Shown here: positions 10,569 to 24,070 of the stretch, piece after piece
How the letters are laid out: the number at the start of each line of letters is the position of its first letter
How positions within the stretch are numbered: position 1 is the stretch's first letter
DNA from: Syncephalis plumigaleata
Taxonomy: Eukaryota; Zoopagomycota; Zoopagomycetes; Zoopagales; Piptocephalidaceae
Reading direction: 5' to 3'
Assembly: GCA_025201365.1 (NCBI GenBank)
Contig: JAIXMF010000009.1
Coordinates: forward strand, 620,001 to 684,000
DNA length: 64,000 nucleotides
Notes under the pieces: model-generated
What the model was told of the DNA's origin: nothing
The model's input: only the letters and a program-made list of their open reading frames with translations
Databases searched by the model: none
Made by a program: the position numbers and the translations under genes

Positions 10569-12808
10569 TTATTTAGAGGATGGTGCAAGTACCATTTCAT
10601 GAAGAGCCTTGCCAGCTGGTACCATAGGATAGACGTGTTCAATGGGATCCACCATGGCTTCTAGCACGATAGGTCCATCATGTTGCAAGAATTCCGACAT
10701 GACTTGTGGTAGTTCGGCTTGAGTACGAATGCGCATGGCACGACATCCCATGGCTTCCGATAGTTTGACAAAGTCCGGATTACGCATGGGTGTGCCCGAG
10801 TAGCGTTCCTCGTAGAATAGATCCTGCCATTGTTTTACCATGCCTTGGAAGTCGTTATTAAGCACGAGCACCTTCACGCCAATGTTGTATTGCGAGGCGG
10901 TGGCCAATTCCATGGCTGTCATACTGAATGACGCGTCACCATCAACATCGATGACAATCTTGTCGGGTTGCGCTACTTTAGCACCAATGGCTGCTGGTAG
11001 TCCATATCCCATGGTGCCTAATCCACCGGATGTAACCATGGTACGTGGATATCGCCATCGGAAGTATTGCGCGGCCCACATTTGATGCTGACCCACACCC
11101 GTGGATAGGATCACCTTCTCCTTGCAATGCGAGAGTTGTCGGTTCATCTCAGCTAGAACGGCTTGCGGTTTAAGCTTGGCCGTGGCATCATCCTTGGCCA
11201 CCTTCGGATACGTGAACGGATACTGCTCTTTCCACTGATTTACTTGTGCGAACCAGTCACGTCGTTCCGAGTGCTCGAGCAATGGCAGTAAACGAGCAAC
11301 ATTGGTGATGACATCGCCTTCAATGGCTTCGGTGGCTTGGACAACCTTGTTAATATTCTTGGGCATGATCTCGAAATGAATAATGCCACCACGACCTTGT
11401 TCAGCAGCTAGACGAGCCTGAGGAGCGAATCCTAATAATGATATAGTTATTAATACAAATGTTATTACTATTACTAGTAGTAGTAGTAGTGAAAACACTT
11501 ACGATTGACATCGCCTGTAACTCGATCGTCAAATCGTGCACCTAGAGCGATCACTACATCGGCTTCTTGTATAGCTAGATTGGCATAGGCACTACCATGC
11601 ATGCCTAGCATGTGTAGACTACGTGGATCCTCCTCGTCGAATACACCGAGTCCCATCAATGTGGTAGTGACGGGAATGTTGGCCTGATCCACCAGTTGAC
11701 GCAACAACTGAGGACCTTGTTCAGTGGCAAGCATGCCTTGACCCACATAGAGCAATGGTCGTTTGGCGGCATTGATCAACTTGGCCGAGCGTAGGATCGA
11801 TTCGTGTACACCCTTCTCGCCAATATCTACACCGGCAGTATTGGCTGGACGAGATGGAATGGCACGAGGTGGTGGAATAGGCTTATTAAGAATGGCGGCA
11901 GTCACATTCTTTGGTAGATCAACGAGAACAGGACCAGGTCTACCGGAAGTGGCAATTTGGAATGCTTCATCGATACGACGTGGTAGATCGGCGATATCCT
12001 TGACCATGACATTCCACTATTGAATACCAGTTATAAGTAAATAAGTAAGTAAATAAATACGTAAATAGTATTTGTTGTAGTATTTACCTTGGTACAAGCT
12101 CGTGAAATACCAACAATATCGGCTTCTTGGAATGCATCAGTACCAATGGACGATGTCGGTACTTGTCCACAGAATACAACCAATGGTGTACCATCCGAGT
12201 ATGCATCCTGCATTGCTGTAACAACATTCGTTGCACCAGGACCTGATGTGACAAGTACTACACCGGGTTTACCACTAGATAAATGAAAATGATCAAAATG
12301 AGTAAATAGATACATACATGAGTAATGGTAATGATGCTACTTACGAGGCTCTTGCATAACCTTCTGCCATATGACCAGCACCTTGTTCATGTCGTGGCAG
12401 CACGAATTCGAAATGCTTCGACTGATAGATCGCATCGAATACAGGAAGAATGGCACCACCAGGATAGCCAAAGACATGCTTAACACCATGACGTAGCATC
12501 ATCTCGTGGAATATCTGACCACCGGACATGCCAATAAAACTTGAATCTTCTTGTTCGATCTTGGATCTCACCAAAGGAGTATTACCAACAGAAGCGGTAA
12601 GCTTGGATAATGGTTGTGCAGCTGCTTTACTCGATGTCGATGTCGATGTCGATGTCGACGACTTTAATGCGGTTGCCGTAGCATCACGCGAGGTTGACTG
12701 CCAACGAAGTGCGCTAGCTGCCCATACTCGACAAGGTTGCTGTTGACGAGCAGCAGCAAGTGACGACGTGTAGCGAGTGGTACGAGACAATTGACGTAGC
12801 GACAACAT
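10569..12808 (-). CDS. ILV2: Acetolactate synthase catalytic subunit
   Basis: Four exons (12808-12345, 12274-12088, 12016-11503, 11431-10569) with three introns of 70-71 nt encode about 675 residues, the usual fungal length. The start gives a mitochondrial presequence ([16 protein letters not shown], Arg/Ser-rich). The ThDP domain has [14 protein letters not shown] and the catalytic Glu in [18 protein letters not shown], the latter completed by splicing. The ThDP/Mg motif is GDASFSM with a following NN. FAD-binding and herbicide-site residues are standard ([24 protein letters not shown]). The enzyme joins two pyruvates, or pyruvate plus 2-oxobutyrate, in the first common step of valine, leucine and isoleucine synthesis in mitochondria. 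It sits head to head with ILV5, and its regulatory subunit ILV6 lies 3 kb away. The frame is intact throughout. Confidence 0.95.
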
Positions 12809-13987
12809 GATATACGAATATTGACTAGTTGAATAATGAGTAACTATTAGTGAATGAGTTGTAAAGAGATGAGCGTAGCAAGTAATAGAACAAGGCAAGA
12901 GGAAAGGCAAGAAGAAAGAAGGAAAAGACAAAGACAGCAACGGCTGTGATATTACTACTAATAATTATTGCAACAGACAAACACCAAGTATATGCAGTTA
13001 TAACACTACAACGTGCCCGGTACAAGCAGTAAAGACAAACACACCAGTGTATATATATATACTTGGATAGAGACGTGTAATGAACCAACTGGATGTGAGT
13101 GGGTGTATGCGTAAATAAAAGCCTGTGTCAGTGTGTATAAAACCGCTTGAATGATGATTAGCAAAGTCAATATTTATGGCAAACTTATCCACTGATGCCG
13201 TCGTCTGATTGGTCGGATCTTATCGCAACGTGAGTGTGACTCGGAAGAGCGCGAGACCATTCGGAGTCGAGGCATGGGCATTAATGCTACTGCTGATGAT
13301 GATGATGTTGATGATGATGGATCATCTCATTTCTACTGGTTGTGTCGACTTTTCCCTCATCCAATCAATACGTGACGAGTAAAGCGGAATGTGAACATCT
13401 ATGAGTAAAGATGGAGAGATTAATGTCATGCGCATCGCGTGATTATCATCGATATAGGAAAAGGGTCTACTGATAACGGATAAAGCTATATGAAATATGT
13501 AGATTGTATATGAAATACTAGTGTATTGAGTGATGTATGATAAGTGATCACTTGTTTGATTTAATATCATATTGCGTGTATCATCATTGTGCGAAAGAGT
13601 GAAAGGGAGAGGTGAGATGATCAGCAATCGTGGTATTCCTGTTCCCTTCATCATTGGCAAACATCTAATCATTGATTGGATCCAATCTATTTGTACCATT
13701 TATAGATGCCAACTCATCCAATCAACTACTGACTAGTATCATCGTAGTGTGAACGTGTGTGTGTGTATGTATATCATCCACGTCAATGCTATATTTTCAC
13801 ACTTACAAGTTCGGGAAAGGGTCGCGCGCGTTTGCTTTATAACCGACCGATGATACACGTCGACTAAAGTATTCGTTTCTTCTTCAACTGAACTTGTGCT
13901 TTTCTTTCCTTATTACTTTCACTCTTTCACTCTATCTATCACTCTCTCTTTCTTTATTTCTCTATACTTAGCAATACAATATACAAT
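12809..13987. promoter_or_regulatory. Shared divergent promoter of ILV2 and ILV5
   Basis: The two genes diverge from this 1.2-kb gap. It holds two copies of CTCATCCAATCAA (about 13357-13369 and 13714-13726, each with a CCAAT box). It also has an inverted CCAAT in GTCTGATTGGT (about 13203), followed by CTTATC (an inverted GATA site). A TGACTC half site for Gcn4/Cpc1-type general amino-acid control lies at 13237-13242. TTTATAA at about 13835-13841 is a plausible TATA box for ILV5, followed by a CT-rich leader. Binding by any factor is inferred from motif alone. Confidence 0.45.
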
Positions 13988-15291
13988 ATGGCTTCTCTAG
14001 CTCGTCAACTGCTGCGTACTGCTGCACCACGTACCGCGTCTACACTTACCTCGCGTGTGGTTGCGCGTGCCACTTTAACCACATTGGCGCGTCGTTCTGC
14101 CGTACAAACTATTACACGCTCCTCTCCTACCGCTGTAGGTGCTATCGGTTCGGTAAGTACGACATTATACAAGTCTATTCTATTATGTAGTATCTTTTCT
14201 AACGTATATATGTGTATATATGCATTTAGGTTCGTACCCTAAAGACACTCGACTTCGGCGGTACCAAAGAAACAGTCTACGAACGATCCGATTATCCCAG
14301 TGACAAGCTCAAGAAGATCTTCGCTAATGATACTCTTGCCGTTATCGGTTACGGTCCTCAGGGTTATGGTCAAGCACTTAATCTACGTGACAACGGTCTC
14401 AATGTCATTGTAGGTGTACGCAAGGATGGTCGCTCATGGAAGAAGGCCGTCAACGAGGGCTGGACACCCGGCAAGGACCTCTTCACCATTGAAGAGGCGT
14501 GCGATCGTGGCACTGTCGTCATGAATCTACTCTCTGATGCCTCGCAAACGGAACTATGGCCAACCATGAAGCCATACCTCACCAAGGGCAAGACCGTCTA
14601 CTTTAGTCATGGTTTCTCGGTCATCTACAACGATGACACCAAGATTGACCTACCATCCGATATCGATGTGATCCTGGTGGCCCCTAAGGGTTCCGGCTTC
14701 ACCGTGCGTCGTCTCTTCCAAGAGGGACGCGGTATCAACTCGTCCTACGCCGTCTACCAGGATGTGTCGGGACAGGCAGCGGAGCGTGCTCGCGCCCTCG
14801 GTGTCGCTATCGGTAGTGGCTACCTTTACGAGACTACCTTCAAGAAGGAGGTCTACTCTGACTTGGTCGGTGAACGTGGTGCACTCATGGGCGGCATCTA
14901 TGGCCTATTCCTTGCCCAATACGAAGTGCTACGTGCTCGTGGTCACTCTCCCTCGGAAGCCTTTAACGAGACTGTCGAGGAAGCGACCCAGTCACTCTAC
15001 CCGTTGGTCGGTGAGCGTGGCATGGACTGGATGTACTCGAACTGCTCCACCACTGCTCAACGCGGTGCACTCGACTGGTATCGTCCATTCCACGATGCGT
15101 GCAAGCCAGTGCTCGAGCGTCTCTACGATGAAGTTGAAAACGGCAACGAGACACGTCGTAGTCTAACGGAGAACTCGCGTCCTGACTATCGTGAACGCTT
15201 GGAGGCTGAACTCAAGGAGATCAACGATCATGAAATGTGGCAAGCCGGCAAGACTGTACGTTCATTGCGTCCAGAGAACAACAAGGCCTAA
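13988..15291 (+). CDS. ILV5: Ketol-acid reductoisomerase
   Basis: Exon 1 is 13988-14152 and exon 2 is 14230-15291 (intron 77 nt, phase 0), giving about 408 residues against 395 in yeast. The first about 50 residues are an Arg/Ala/Thr-rich mitochondrial presequence. The Rossmann domain shows LAVIGYGPQGYGQALNLRD (GxGxxG) and a downstream VRKDGRSW, where the Arg/Ser pair favours NADPH. The knotted C-terminal domain has GERGALMGGIYGLFLAQYE and the Mg-binding Glu/Asp residues. The enzyme isomerises and reduces acetolactate or acetohydroxybutyrate in the second step of branched-chain synthesis. Yeast Ilv5 also packages mitochondrial DNA. The frame is fully intact. Confidence 0.95.
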
Positions 15292-15686
15292 ATGATCTAC
15301 ATATGATATAAGCGCACATATAGTTTCCCCCTCTTCATTTCTTGCCAAAATTGATCGTAAATAAATCAGTAGTTTTATAATACTATTATGTTATAAATTG
15401 CCTGAATAGTGTTAGAAGTAGTAGTAAAAACAGTCTGTCATGATATGGACAGGCATTTTCCTTCATCAGTACATCAGAGATCAAAGAAAGATGGATGGAT
15501 CAATGTTGTATCTGATCTCTAATTAATACGGATCAATGATGTACACGCCACATATTAAATAAAATGAAGCGGAAATGAACACACACGTCCGACCTTTGCT
15601 CGCATTCCTTCTTCTCATCTCTCTATTTCTCCACGTCTGCTTCCCTTCTGCTACTTGCTGTTACTGCTGCTTTGTTAATATACGGT
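15292..15686. promoter_or_regulatory. ILV5 3' end and ILV6 promoter
   Basis: This short tandem gap contains AATAAA-like signals for ILV5 (near 15359 and 15558) and a CT-rich leader ahead of the ILV6 ATG. An 8-bp AGAGATCA/TGATCTCT inverted repeat occurs at about 15476 and 15513. No gene was seen. Confidence 0.4.
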
Positions 15687-16906
15687 ATGCTTGCCTCTAG
15701 AACGTCAAGTGCGGTTACGCGTCTGGCGTCTAGTTCACGCATTATTCAGGTAAGCAACACGCGTTTATACGCAAACACACCTTATATACGTGTATTTACC
15801 GTTGAATAACAATAATAGCGTGGTGTACTGTCGTCCCTCGGCCGTATCTCGACTGACTCGACCACTTTAACAAGTGTTAATAACAGTAATACGCAATGCC
15901 GTTGGACCTCGTCGGGTCCGTCTACCTCTGCCATTAACTTTAAGCTACAGCGTCATCGTCGTCATTTCCCGCCTTTACCAACGCCACCTACACCAACACC
16001 CGAGGAAGCAGTGACCAATATTCTCTATAATACACCAGAGACCACATCACAACCATCGCAGCGTCGTGTGCTTAGTTGTTTGGTTCAAGACGAGCCAGGT
16101 GTACTTAGTCGTGTGAGTGGTATTCTAGCTGGTCGCGGGTTCAACATCGAAAGTCTAGTCGTGTCGCGTACCGAAGTACGTGATCTAAGTCGTATGACAA
16201 TTATCGTCAAGGGACAAGAGTCGGTGGTGGAACAGGCTAGACGACAATTGGAAGACTTGGTAAGCATGTGCCTATCATACAATAGTAACCGTAGTAACAA
16301 TAGTGTAATATCAGGTACCAGTATGGGCAGTCATCGATTATACTGGAACACGTCTAGTTGAACGGGAACTATTATTGATCAAGGTGTCAACATTGGGTGC
16401 AGCACAAGAGATGGTACGCCAAAGATTGATGCAAGAAAAAGAAGGCCATGAATTAAGTGAAGAAGTAAGCAACACACACACGTATATATACTACAACATT
16501 GTATTAACTGTATTGATTAGGAACAAGCCAATATGCCAGATCCCACTAGTATGCTACAAGAAACGCAATTCAATCTACGTGGTCTCTCCGAGTTGACAAG
16601 TCTATTCCGTGGTCGTGTAGTCGATGTTAGCTCTGGCTCGGTCGTTATCGAGTTGTGTGCCAAACCAAATCGTATCGATGCTTTTGTAAACTTGTACAGC
16701 CATTTGGTATATTAGAATCTACTCGTAGTGGTAAGTATATTCCAGTGTCATTATTATTAGCTTATAACTTATTCATTCATTCATTCATTCATATCAGGTG
16801 CTATGGCAATGCCGCGTGCACCCATTCTAGGACAAGAGGCGATGATGCTGATGCGGCCATCGATGATACACCAAAGGTTGATGCTACTATGCTTCCACCA
16901 GGATAA
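15687..16906 (+). CDS. ILV6: Acetolactate synthase regulatory subunit
   Basis: There are five exons: 15687-15749, 15819-16259, 16315-16464, 16521-16730 and 16798-16906. A Ser/Arg-rich presequence is followed by an ACT domain (RRVLSCLVQDEPGVLSRVSG, then GRGFNIESLVV) and the C-terminal ALS_ss domain (NLRGLSELTSLFRGRVVDVS, PFGILESTRSG). The subunit activates ILV2 and confers valine feedback inhibition, relieved by ATP in fungi. Two frame steps occur. In exon 4, near 16692, the frame leaves the conserved path just before QPFGILESTRSG. In exon 5, near 16843, it leaves before an acidic tail (DDADAAIDDTPK). Each is explained by one missing base (a G in a GG pair for the first), so they look like consensus errors. 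It shares a cluster with its catalytic partner. Confidence 0.88.
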
Positions 16907-17598
16907 TAATAATCATTATTATTACTATTATACTAGTGCTTTCTACATGAATAAACTACCATTTTATGTATTGAACTACTAGAAGCAGGCTAATTGCAAT
17001 GTATGTGTCGTGATTATGGATACTGATGATGATGATGGAGATGTGAGAGTGGGAATGAGATCGATAGGTTGGCTTTGTCTGATTGGTTCTTATCAATCTC
17101 ATCTATGCATCTGACATCACTTTTGCAAACAATATCACCACTCAGCATCAGCATCAGCATCATCAGCATCATCATCTGCAATCTTGTTCCCATCATCATC
17201 ATAGCGGATATATAAAGCGTGTACACCTGCGTATTACCAGCCAGTAGACACTCTTTTCCATATTCACTTGTTCGTTTGTCCACACACACACACACACACA
17301 CACACCACACGTGTACACGTACGCATATCGTGGTGTATATTCGTGCTTATTCAGATAGTTTCCCTGGGGAAGTTGCGCCGTATTCACTTGTTATTTTATT
17401 GAGTATAATATCCGTTGAACTCGCACGGTATCAGCTGTTCACTCACCACGTTTAATTGAAAAGGAAGCCTCCTACTTCTACTACTTACGTGTTGTTCTAT
17501 TCCCTATCCACTACTACTGCTGCTGCTGTTACTTCTTACTCTCTCTTCTCTTCTCTATACGTACATACATATATACATCAATATATATATATATCAAT
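16907..17598. promoter_or_regulatory. ILV6-LEU2 intergenic promoter region
   Basis: GTCTGATTGGT followed by TCTTATC (about 17078-17095) closely repeats the pair of sites found upstream of ILV2 (inverted CCAAT plus inverted GATA). A (CA)n tract runs at about 17281-17304, and a CT-rich leader precedes the LEU2 ATG. GATGAT and CATCAG simple repeats lie near 17025 and 17142-17175. No gene was seen. Confidence 0.4.
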
Positions 17599-18862
<1,264 letters not shown>

Positions 18863-18885
18863 AACGTCCATCCGGCCGTCGTCCA

Positions 18886-21052
18886 ATGACCCTGTGCGAG
18901 AAGATCATCTGTCATGGTGCTATCGGATTGGAGGCACCGGGACAAGTGCAGCCAGGCGACATGGTTTGCGTTAGCGTCGACTGGACACTTGCCAGCGAGT
19001 TGACCTGGAAGGGAATGGAGAAGACGTACGATCAAATGGACCGACCCAAGATTCGTCGTAATGATCGTTTCTGGCTTGCCATCGATCACACGGTCGATCC
19101 ACGTATCAATGACCAGCCGAAGCCGCAAGAGTTGATCAAGGCCAGCAAGACATTCGCCGAAGAGGCGGAACTAGTTGACTTTTACGAGCCCAACTACACC
19201 ATTCTACACACGGAGTTCTGTCGTGAACGAGCGCAACCCGGCATGATTGTCATTGGCGCTGACTCGCACAGTTGTTCAGCGGGTAATGTTGGTGCTTTCG
19301 CCGTTGGTCTAGGCGCTGCCGACGTGGTCATGCCATTGGTCACCGGTGAGACTTGGTTCAAAGTACCGGAAACTGTAGAAATTCGGTAAGGATAATTATA
19401 ATTTATTTATTTATTGGTTATTGTTAACATTATTTTTATTGTATTAGATTTGTTGGTCGTCCACCATTCGGTATCGGTGGTAAGGACACGATTCTCTACG
19501 TGTTGGGTGAATTGAAACGTAACACGTGGCGTTTGAACGTGCCGTCGAGTTCACCGGTTCGGGATTGCGCCATTTGAGTTGCGATGCACGCTTTGCCATC
19601 TCCAATATGGCAACCGAGTTTGGCGGTATTGCCGGTGTATTCGAGGCTGACGAGGTGACCGCCGCTTACATCGCTAAACGTAAGGATCCACAGCACAAGA
19701 ATAGCGCGCTCTACTTCCGTGCCGATCCCGATGCCGCGTATGCCGAATCGCATGTCATCGATCTTAGCAAGGTTGACTCGTTGGTTGCCCTTTACCCATC
19801 TCCCGATAACGTTGTACCCGTGGATGAAGTCGCAGGAATGCAATTGGATGGTTGTTTCATTGGTGCTTGCACCACAGCCGAGGAAGATCTCATCCTGGCG
19901 GCCCTCATCCTCGAGGCAGGTCTAGCACGCGGTTGGGTGCCATCCGTCAATGGTAAACGTAAGGTGACACCAGGCTCGGTACCGATTATCGCGAAATTGC
20001 GTCGTCTCGGTCTACTTGAGGTGTACGAGAAGTGTGGCTTCGAGGTTGGTGCACCCGGCTGCTCTTACTGTATCGCCGTGGCAGCCGACAAAGCCGGTGA
20101 AGGTGAGGTCTGGCTTAGCTCGCAGAATCGCAACTTCAAGAACCGTATGGGCAAGGGATCGATCGGTAATTTGGCGAGTGCCGCCACCGTGGCAGCCAGT
20201 AGTTTCGAGATGAAGGTGCGCAATCCACGTGAATTGCTTAACGCCATCGATCAGACACGCTATCAACGCATGCTCGAGATCTGGATGGAGAAGGGAGACC
20301 CCATTGTCATCTCTGAGCCTAATCCAGTATTGGCCAATTCGACAGACGCAGCTGCCACTACCACCACCACTGCTGCTGCTGATGTCCCCGCCTTACCTAA
20401 ATTCGAGACAACCATCACGGGCAAGGTACAACGTTTCGATGATCATGTCGACACTGATGCGATTATTCCGGCTGAATTCATGCCTGGTGTCAGTGACGAG
20501 GATCTCGGCACACACGCATTCCAGTATTTCCGACCCGAATTTATTCCACGTATTGCGGAGGGTCGTAACATTATTGTGGCAGGCGTAGGATTCGGTTCGG
20601 GTTCATCTCGTGAAGAAGCACCGCGCGCTCTACGTGGAGCAGGCATTCAAGCGGTCATCGCTCGATCATACGCGTTCATCTATGGTCGTAATCAGCCTAT
20701 GATGTCGCTACTCGGTATCACGATTAATGATGATCGTTTCTACGAGTTGGCTCAAGAAGGTGCCGACATTGTAATCGATGTCAAGGAGCGTGTTGTCGAG
20801 TGTGGCGGTGAACGATTCGGCTTCGGTCTCAGTCTAATGGAGGAACGTCTAATGGCCGGTGGCGGTGTAACCGAAATGTACAAACGCTACGGCGGTCGTC
20901 TATTCCGCGTGGCAATGCAAGATGATGACACGGCTGCCGCTACTCAAGGCAAGGGCGGTTGTGGTAGCGGCGATGCTGCCTCTACATCAATTACAGCGAC
21001 AACAGGTGCAGCCTGCCAAGATAGCCAACAACAAGAACAACTGGCATGGTAG
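18886..21052 (+). CDS. LEU1: Single-chain 3-isopropylmalate dehydratase-like aconitase-family protein
   Basis: Exon 1 runs to 19385 and exon 2 is 19448-21052, separated by a 62-nt intron. The aconitase core shows VIGADSHSCSAGNVGAFAVG and the 4Fe-4S ligands, one Cys in FIGACTTAEEDL and two in GAPGCSYCIAVA. A Thr/Ala-rich linker at about 20341-20390 leads to the swivel domain with RFDDHVDTDAIIPAEFM and GVGFGSGSSREEAPRALRG. Large and small subunits are thus fused, as in fungal LEU1. However, the N-terminus (TLCEKIICHGAIG) and several motifs differ from classic fungal LEU1, so it may be a distinct subfamily. Substrate is inferred from its LEU2 partner and cluster. One frame step near 19523 fits a single missing base (ACC or GG). 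It most likely forms the C-terminal part of a fusion with LEU2. Confidence 0.8.
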
Positions 21053-21211
21053 AGAGATGGATAGATAGGATAGGCGGGATTAATACCTACAACATGTTGT
21101 GATTACACCATACTATAATTTGTAATAAACACATCACATTATTATACTGAATCATAATGAAATGGAATAAATGAACAGCTACTGTCTATTTATAATAGAG
21201 ATGATTAAAGT

Positions 21212-23430
21212 TTAGAATCGACTAAGATCTCGACCGAATAATGATTTGGCAATCCTATTGAATTGAATAAATAACACTAATCGCAATAACTCATATGATA
21301 GTAGTCACACTTACCAGTGCATAGGAATGAGGAACTTGTTACGCCAGGATACGCTATAGGTTAAATAGGCGGATCGCCACATCAACCAGGCAACCAATCC
21401 CGATTGACGTAGACCGGAGAACATCTTGTACTCGGCAATAGCTGATGACACGGTAATATCAATGCAATGAAAGCAATTAGTATAATGAAAATACAAGATC
21501 ATATTTGCTAGTAGTAGCAGTAGTAGCAGCAGTAATTACCTTTATTGCCACCGATATACGCCATCATACCAAGATTATGGAAGGTGAACGTTTGTTGCAC
21601 GGTTTGCACCTCTGGATGTTTCGAATGATTTCGTGCCAACTTATTTAACGCTAATATCAATAGAGATTAGCCATGATATCACTTTATGTGTATAACAATA
21701 TGGATACCTTTACTTAGATAGCCAGCTTCTTGATTAGCCACTTGAGCGGTAGCAGGCAATGGATTATCCTGAATAGCCGAACAATCACCGATGGCATGTC
21801 TAGTCAATGAGATAGCATCAGTATCCGAATACATATCATATCATACGCATATCATTCTACACCTACACATGCTCCATTGGTTTCCCGGTGGCTTTATCAA
21901 TAACTAGCATACGTTGATCGGTAACAAGACGACCACCACGATCGCGTAGCAAGTATTTGTCGAGTGTATTGATGAGAGGATTTGGTGCGAGTCCCGTAGA
22001 CCAAACGAGCATACCAAATGGAACTACATCACAACATAATCTATGTCAATAAAATCGTTGTCTATGACATCGCTTGTCATCTATACCTTTACCGACATCC
22101 TTGATGATAAGACAGTTTTCTTGAACTTCCTTTACAACGGAACCTAGCCATCAGTAGTTTAGCAATACTTGCATCTACTTTGATATGATTGTCATCATCT
22201 TCATCATCATTACTTACCTGGACGAATGTCAATCCCTTGACGAGAGAATTTACGTGTGGCATAATCGCTTAGACTCGCGTCGAATCCACCTAGAATACGT
22301 GGTGCCACGTCGTAGATTGACAAGCGCCACTTATTACTGAGATGCGGTAGCTACGCGTAAGATCTTCACGAACTAGATCGGCCAACTCGGCGGACAGTTC
22401 AACACCAGTTGGACCACCACCCACCACTAGTAACAGTTAGTTAGTCAGTCAGTTAAACCACAAGAACATATAGTTGATGAATACTCACCGGCAAAGTGAA
22501 GTAGATCCCGTTGCTCCTTATCCGATACATTTGGCTGAGCTGCTCGTTCAAAACCTATACGCGTGTATGTGTGTGTGTGATTATAGATGAACAAATGAAG
22601 TCATTAGGAGGATTGTAGGTGTAATATTAATGGGTGAACATGCTACTTACAATCGATAATACGTCGACGAATTTGTCGAGCATCATGAACATCACGTAAA
22701 GCAAGCGCGTATTCATTGACACCGGGTATATTGAATGTATTCGCCTCTGCACCAACAGCAATGACCAGTCGATCGAAATCAACGGTAAAGTTACGATGCT
22801 CATTCTCATGGGCATCCGGTACACTATCAACGCAATGCAACTTGCCCGACGTAAAATCTAGTCAATTGCCGATTAGACCAATATTGCCGTTATTCATCAC
22901 GAATGCTCAGTATAACAATACCTATATCATTACAACGGGCTTCATAGTAGGTGACATTACGACTAAAGGCACGAACAGGTTCGGCTACACATCGAAACTC
23001 GAGTGTACCCACCGCGGAACTGGCGAGTAGCGGTGTGAAACTATAGATCATATTAATATGCGTGGTTATGAATTGAATCGATGATGATGATGATCATACT
23101 TGCCGAAATGATTACGCGGTGATACTAACACGACATCGTATAATTTTCGATTAATTGACCGTAGCATACGAAACCTACGTGTAATTTTTGTTATTTAGTA
23201 TTAGAGCATAATATAGTAGTAGTAGTGGTAGTTATGAGTTGTACCTGCCCAGCCAGAACCTAAAATAACCAGTCGTTCTAGCAAGCAACACGAATAGTTA
23301 GTAAGGTGGTCTGACACGTATGCAACGAGCAATACCTTTAGTACGTGGTTATCAGCAGACAACTGAGTCGAGAACAAACGACGACAAAGAGTAGTCGAAC
23401 GGTTAATGCTCGTCTAACGAGTGAATTCAT
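21212..23430 (-). CDS. Type II NADH:ubiquinone oxidoreductase (alternative NADH dehydrogenase)
   Basis: This multi-exon gene (about ten short introns) runs from ATG 23430 to TAA 21212. A Ser/Arg-rich mitochondrial presequence precedes the FAD motif RLVILGSGWAG. The NADH motif VVGGGPTGVELSAELADLV lies at about 22380-22440. Between and after them are FDRLVIAVGAEANTFNIPGV, LVWSTGLAPNPLINTLDKYL and MMAYIGGNKAIAEYK. The C-terminal membrane anchor shows the family's GLVAWLMWRSAYLTYSVSWR and ends FGRDLSRF. The protein is a single-subunit, non-proton-pumping dehydrogenase on the inner mitochondrial membrane (NDI1/NDE1 type). Internal versus external facing cannot be told, and no EF-hand was seen. One frame step in the presequence (near 23395) fits a missing base. 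It is transcribed towards LEU1. Confidence 0.85.
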
Positions 23431-23871
23431 GTTGTTGTTGTTGTTGTTGTTTAACAAATAACGTATAGTGTCGAGAATGTGTAAATAAAGCGTATAGAAT
23501 AACACAGTCTTCTAGTGGTCTATATATACTGCCTCTATTTATTAAGCGTCGTCATCCTCGGGTAATCTCGGGATATAGTGCAAATATAGAACACCATCTT
23601 TGTGATGAGGTATTTTCGCGGTAATGGCTTATTTACAAGAATGAATCGAGCCCGTACTCGTTCTCCTTTTATCGCATATTATAGACAAATAGTTTATAGC
23701 ACGTTATCGCTAGATCTACATGTAAGCAATTAGTTATTTACTTTTAATAAACTAGAAGATGGTTACTATGCTTATTGTATTATGTCAATCATACCAATAA
23801 AAAATAGACAAACAAATAACAGCATAATAATAAGCATGTTTGTATTAATAATATTTGTATTTTGTATATTG
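23431..23871. promoter_or_regulatory. Promoter region of the NADH dehydrogenase gene
   Basis: The sequence is AT-rich, with a TTGTTG microsatellite right before the ATG and TATATATA near 23521. No gene was seen beyond the short ORF that ends at 23872. Confidence 0.35.
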
Positions 23872-24070
23872 TTAGCTATTCAAGTATTCTAGCAGTTGAT
23901 ATACACGATTTAATTCACTATAAGCTATTAACAACATTTCTGTAGAGTTGCTTGCATCTAATTGTGACTGTTCCACTAATCTATTAATTGGATTCGTCAC
24001 TCGAGTGTACACCGCCTCACATGAACACTTGCACAAAAACCATGTGTTCACTCCTTGGCCTGGAAGAGAA
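23872..24070 (-). CDS. Short unidentified ORF or last exon
   Basis: An open minus-strand segment ends at 23872 with coding-like composition, including INRLVEQSQLDASNSTEMLL and a leucine-rich amphipathic tail ending LLEYLNS. I do not recognise it. The upstream part of the frame is basic and low complexity, so only the last about 60 codons look real. It may be a truncated copy or the last exon of an unresolved gene. Confidence 0.2.

Noticed and set aside
10843-11085. Plus-strand ORF inside ILV2
   Set aside because: It is an antisense shadow of the conserved ThDP-binding exon.
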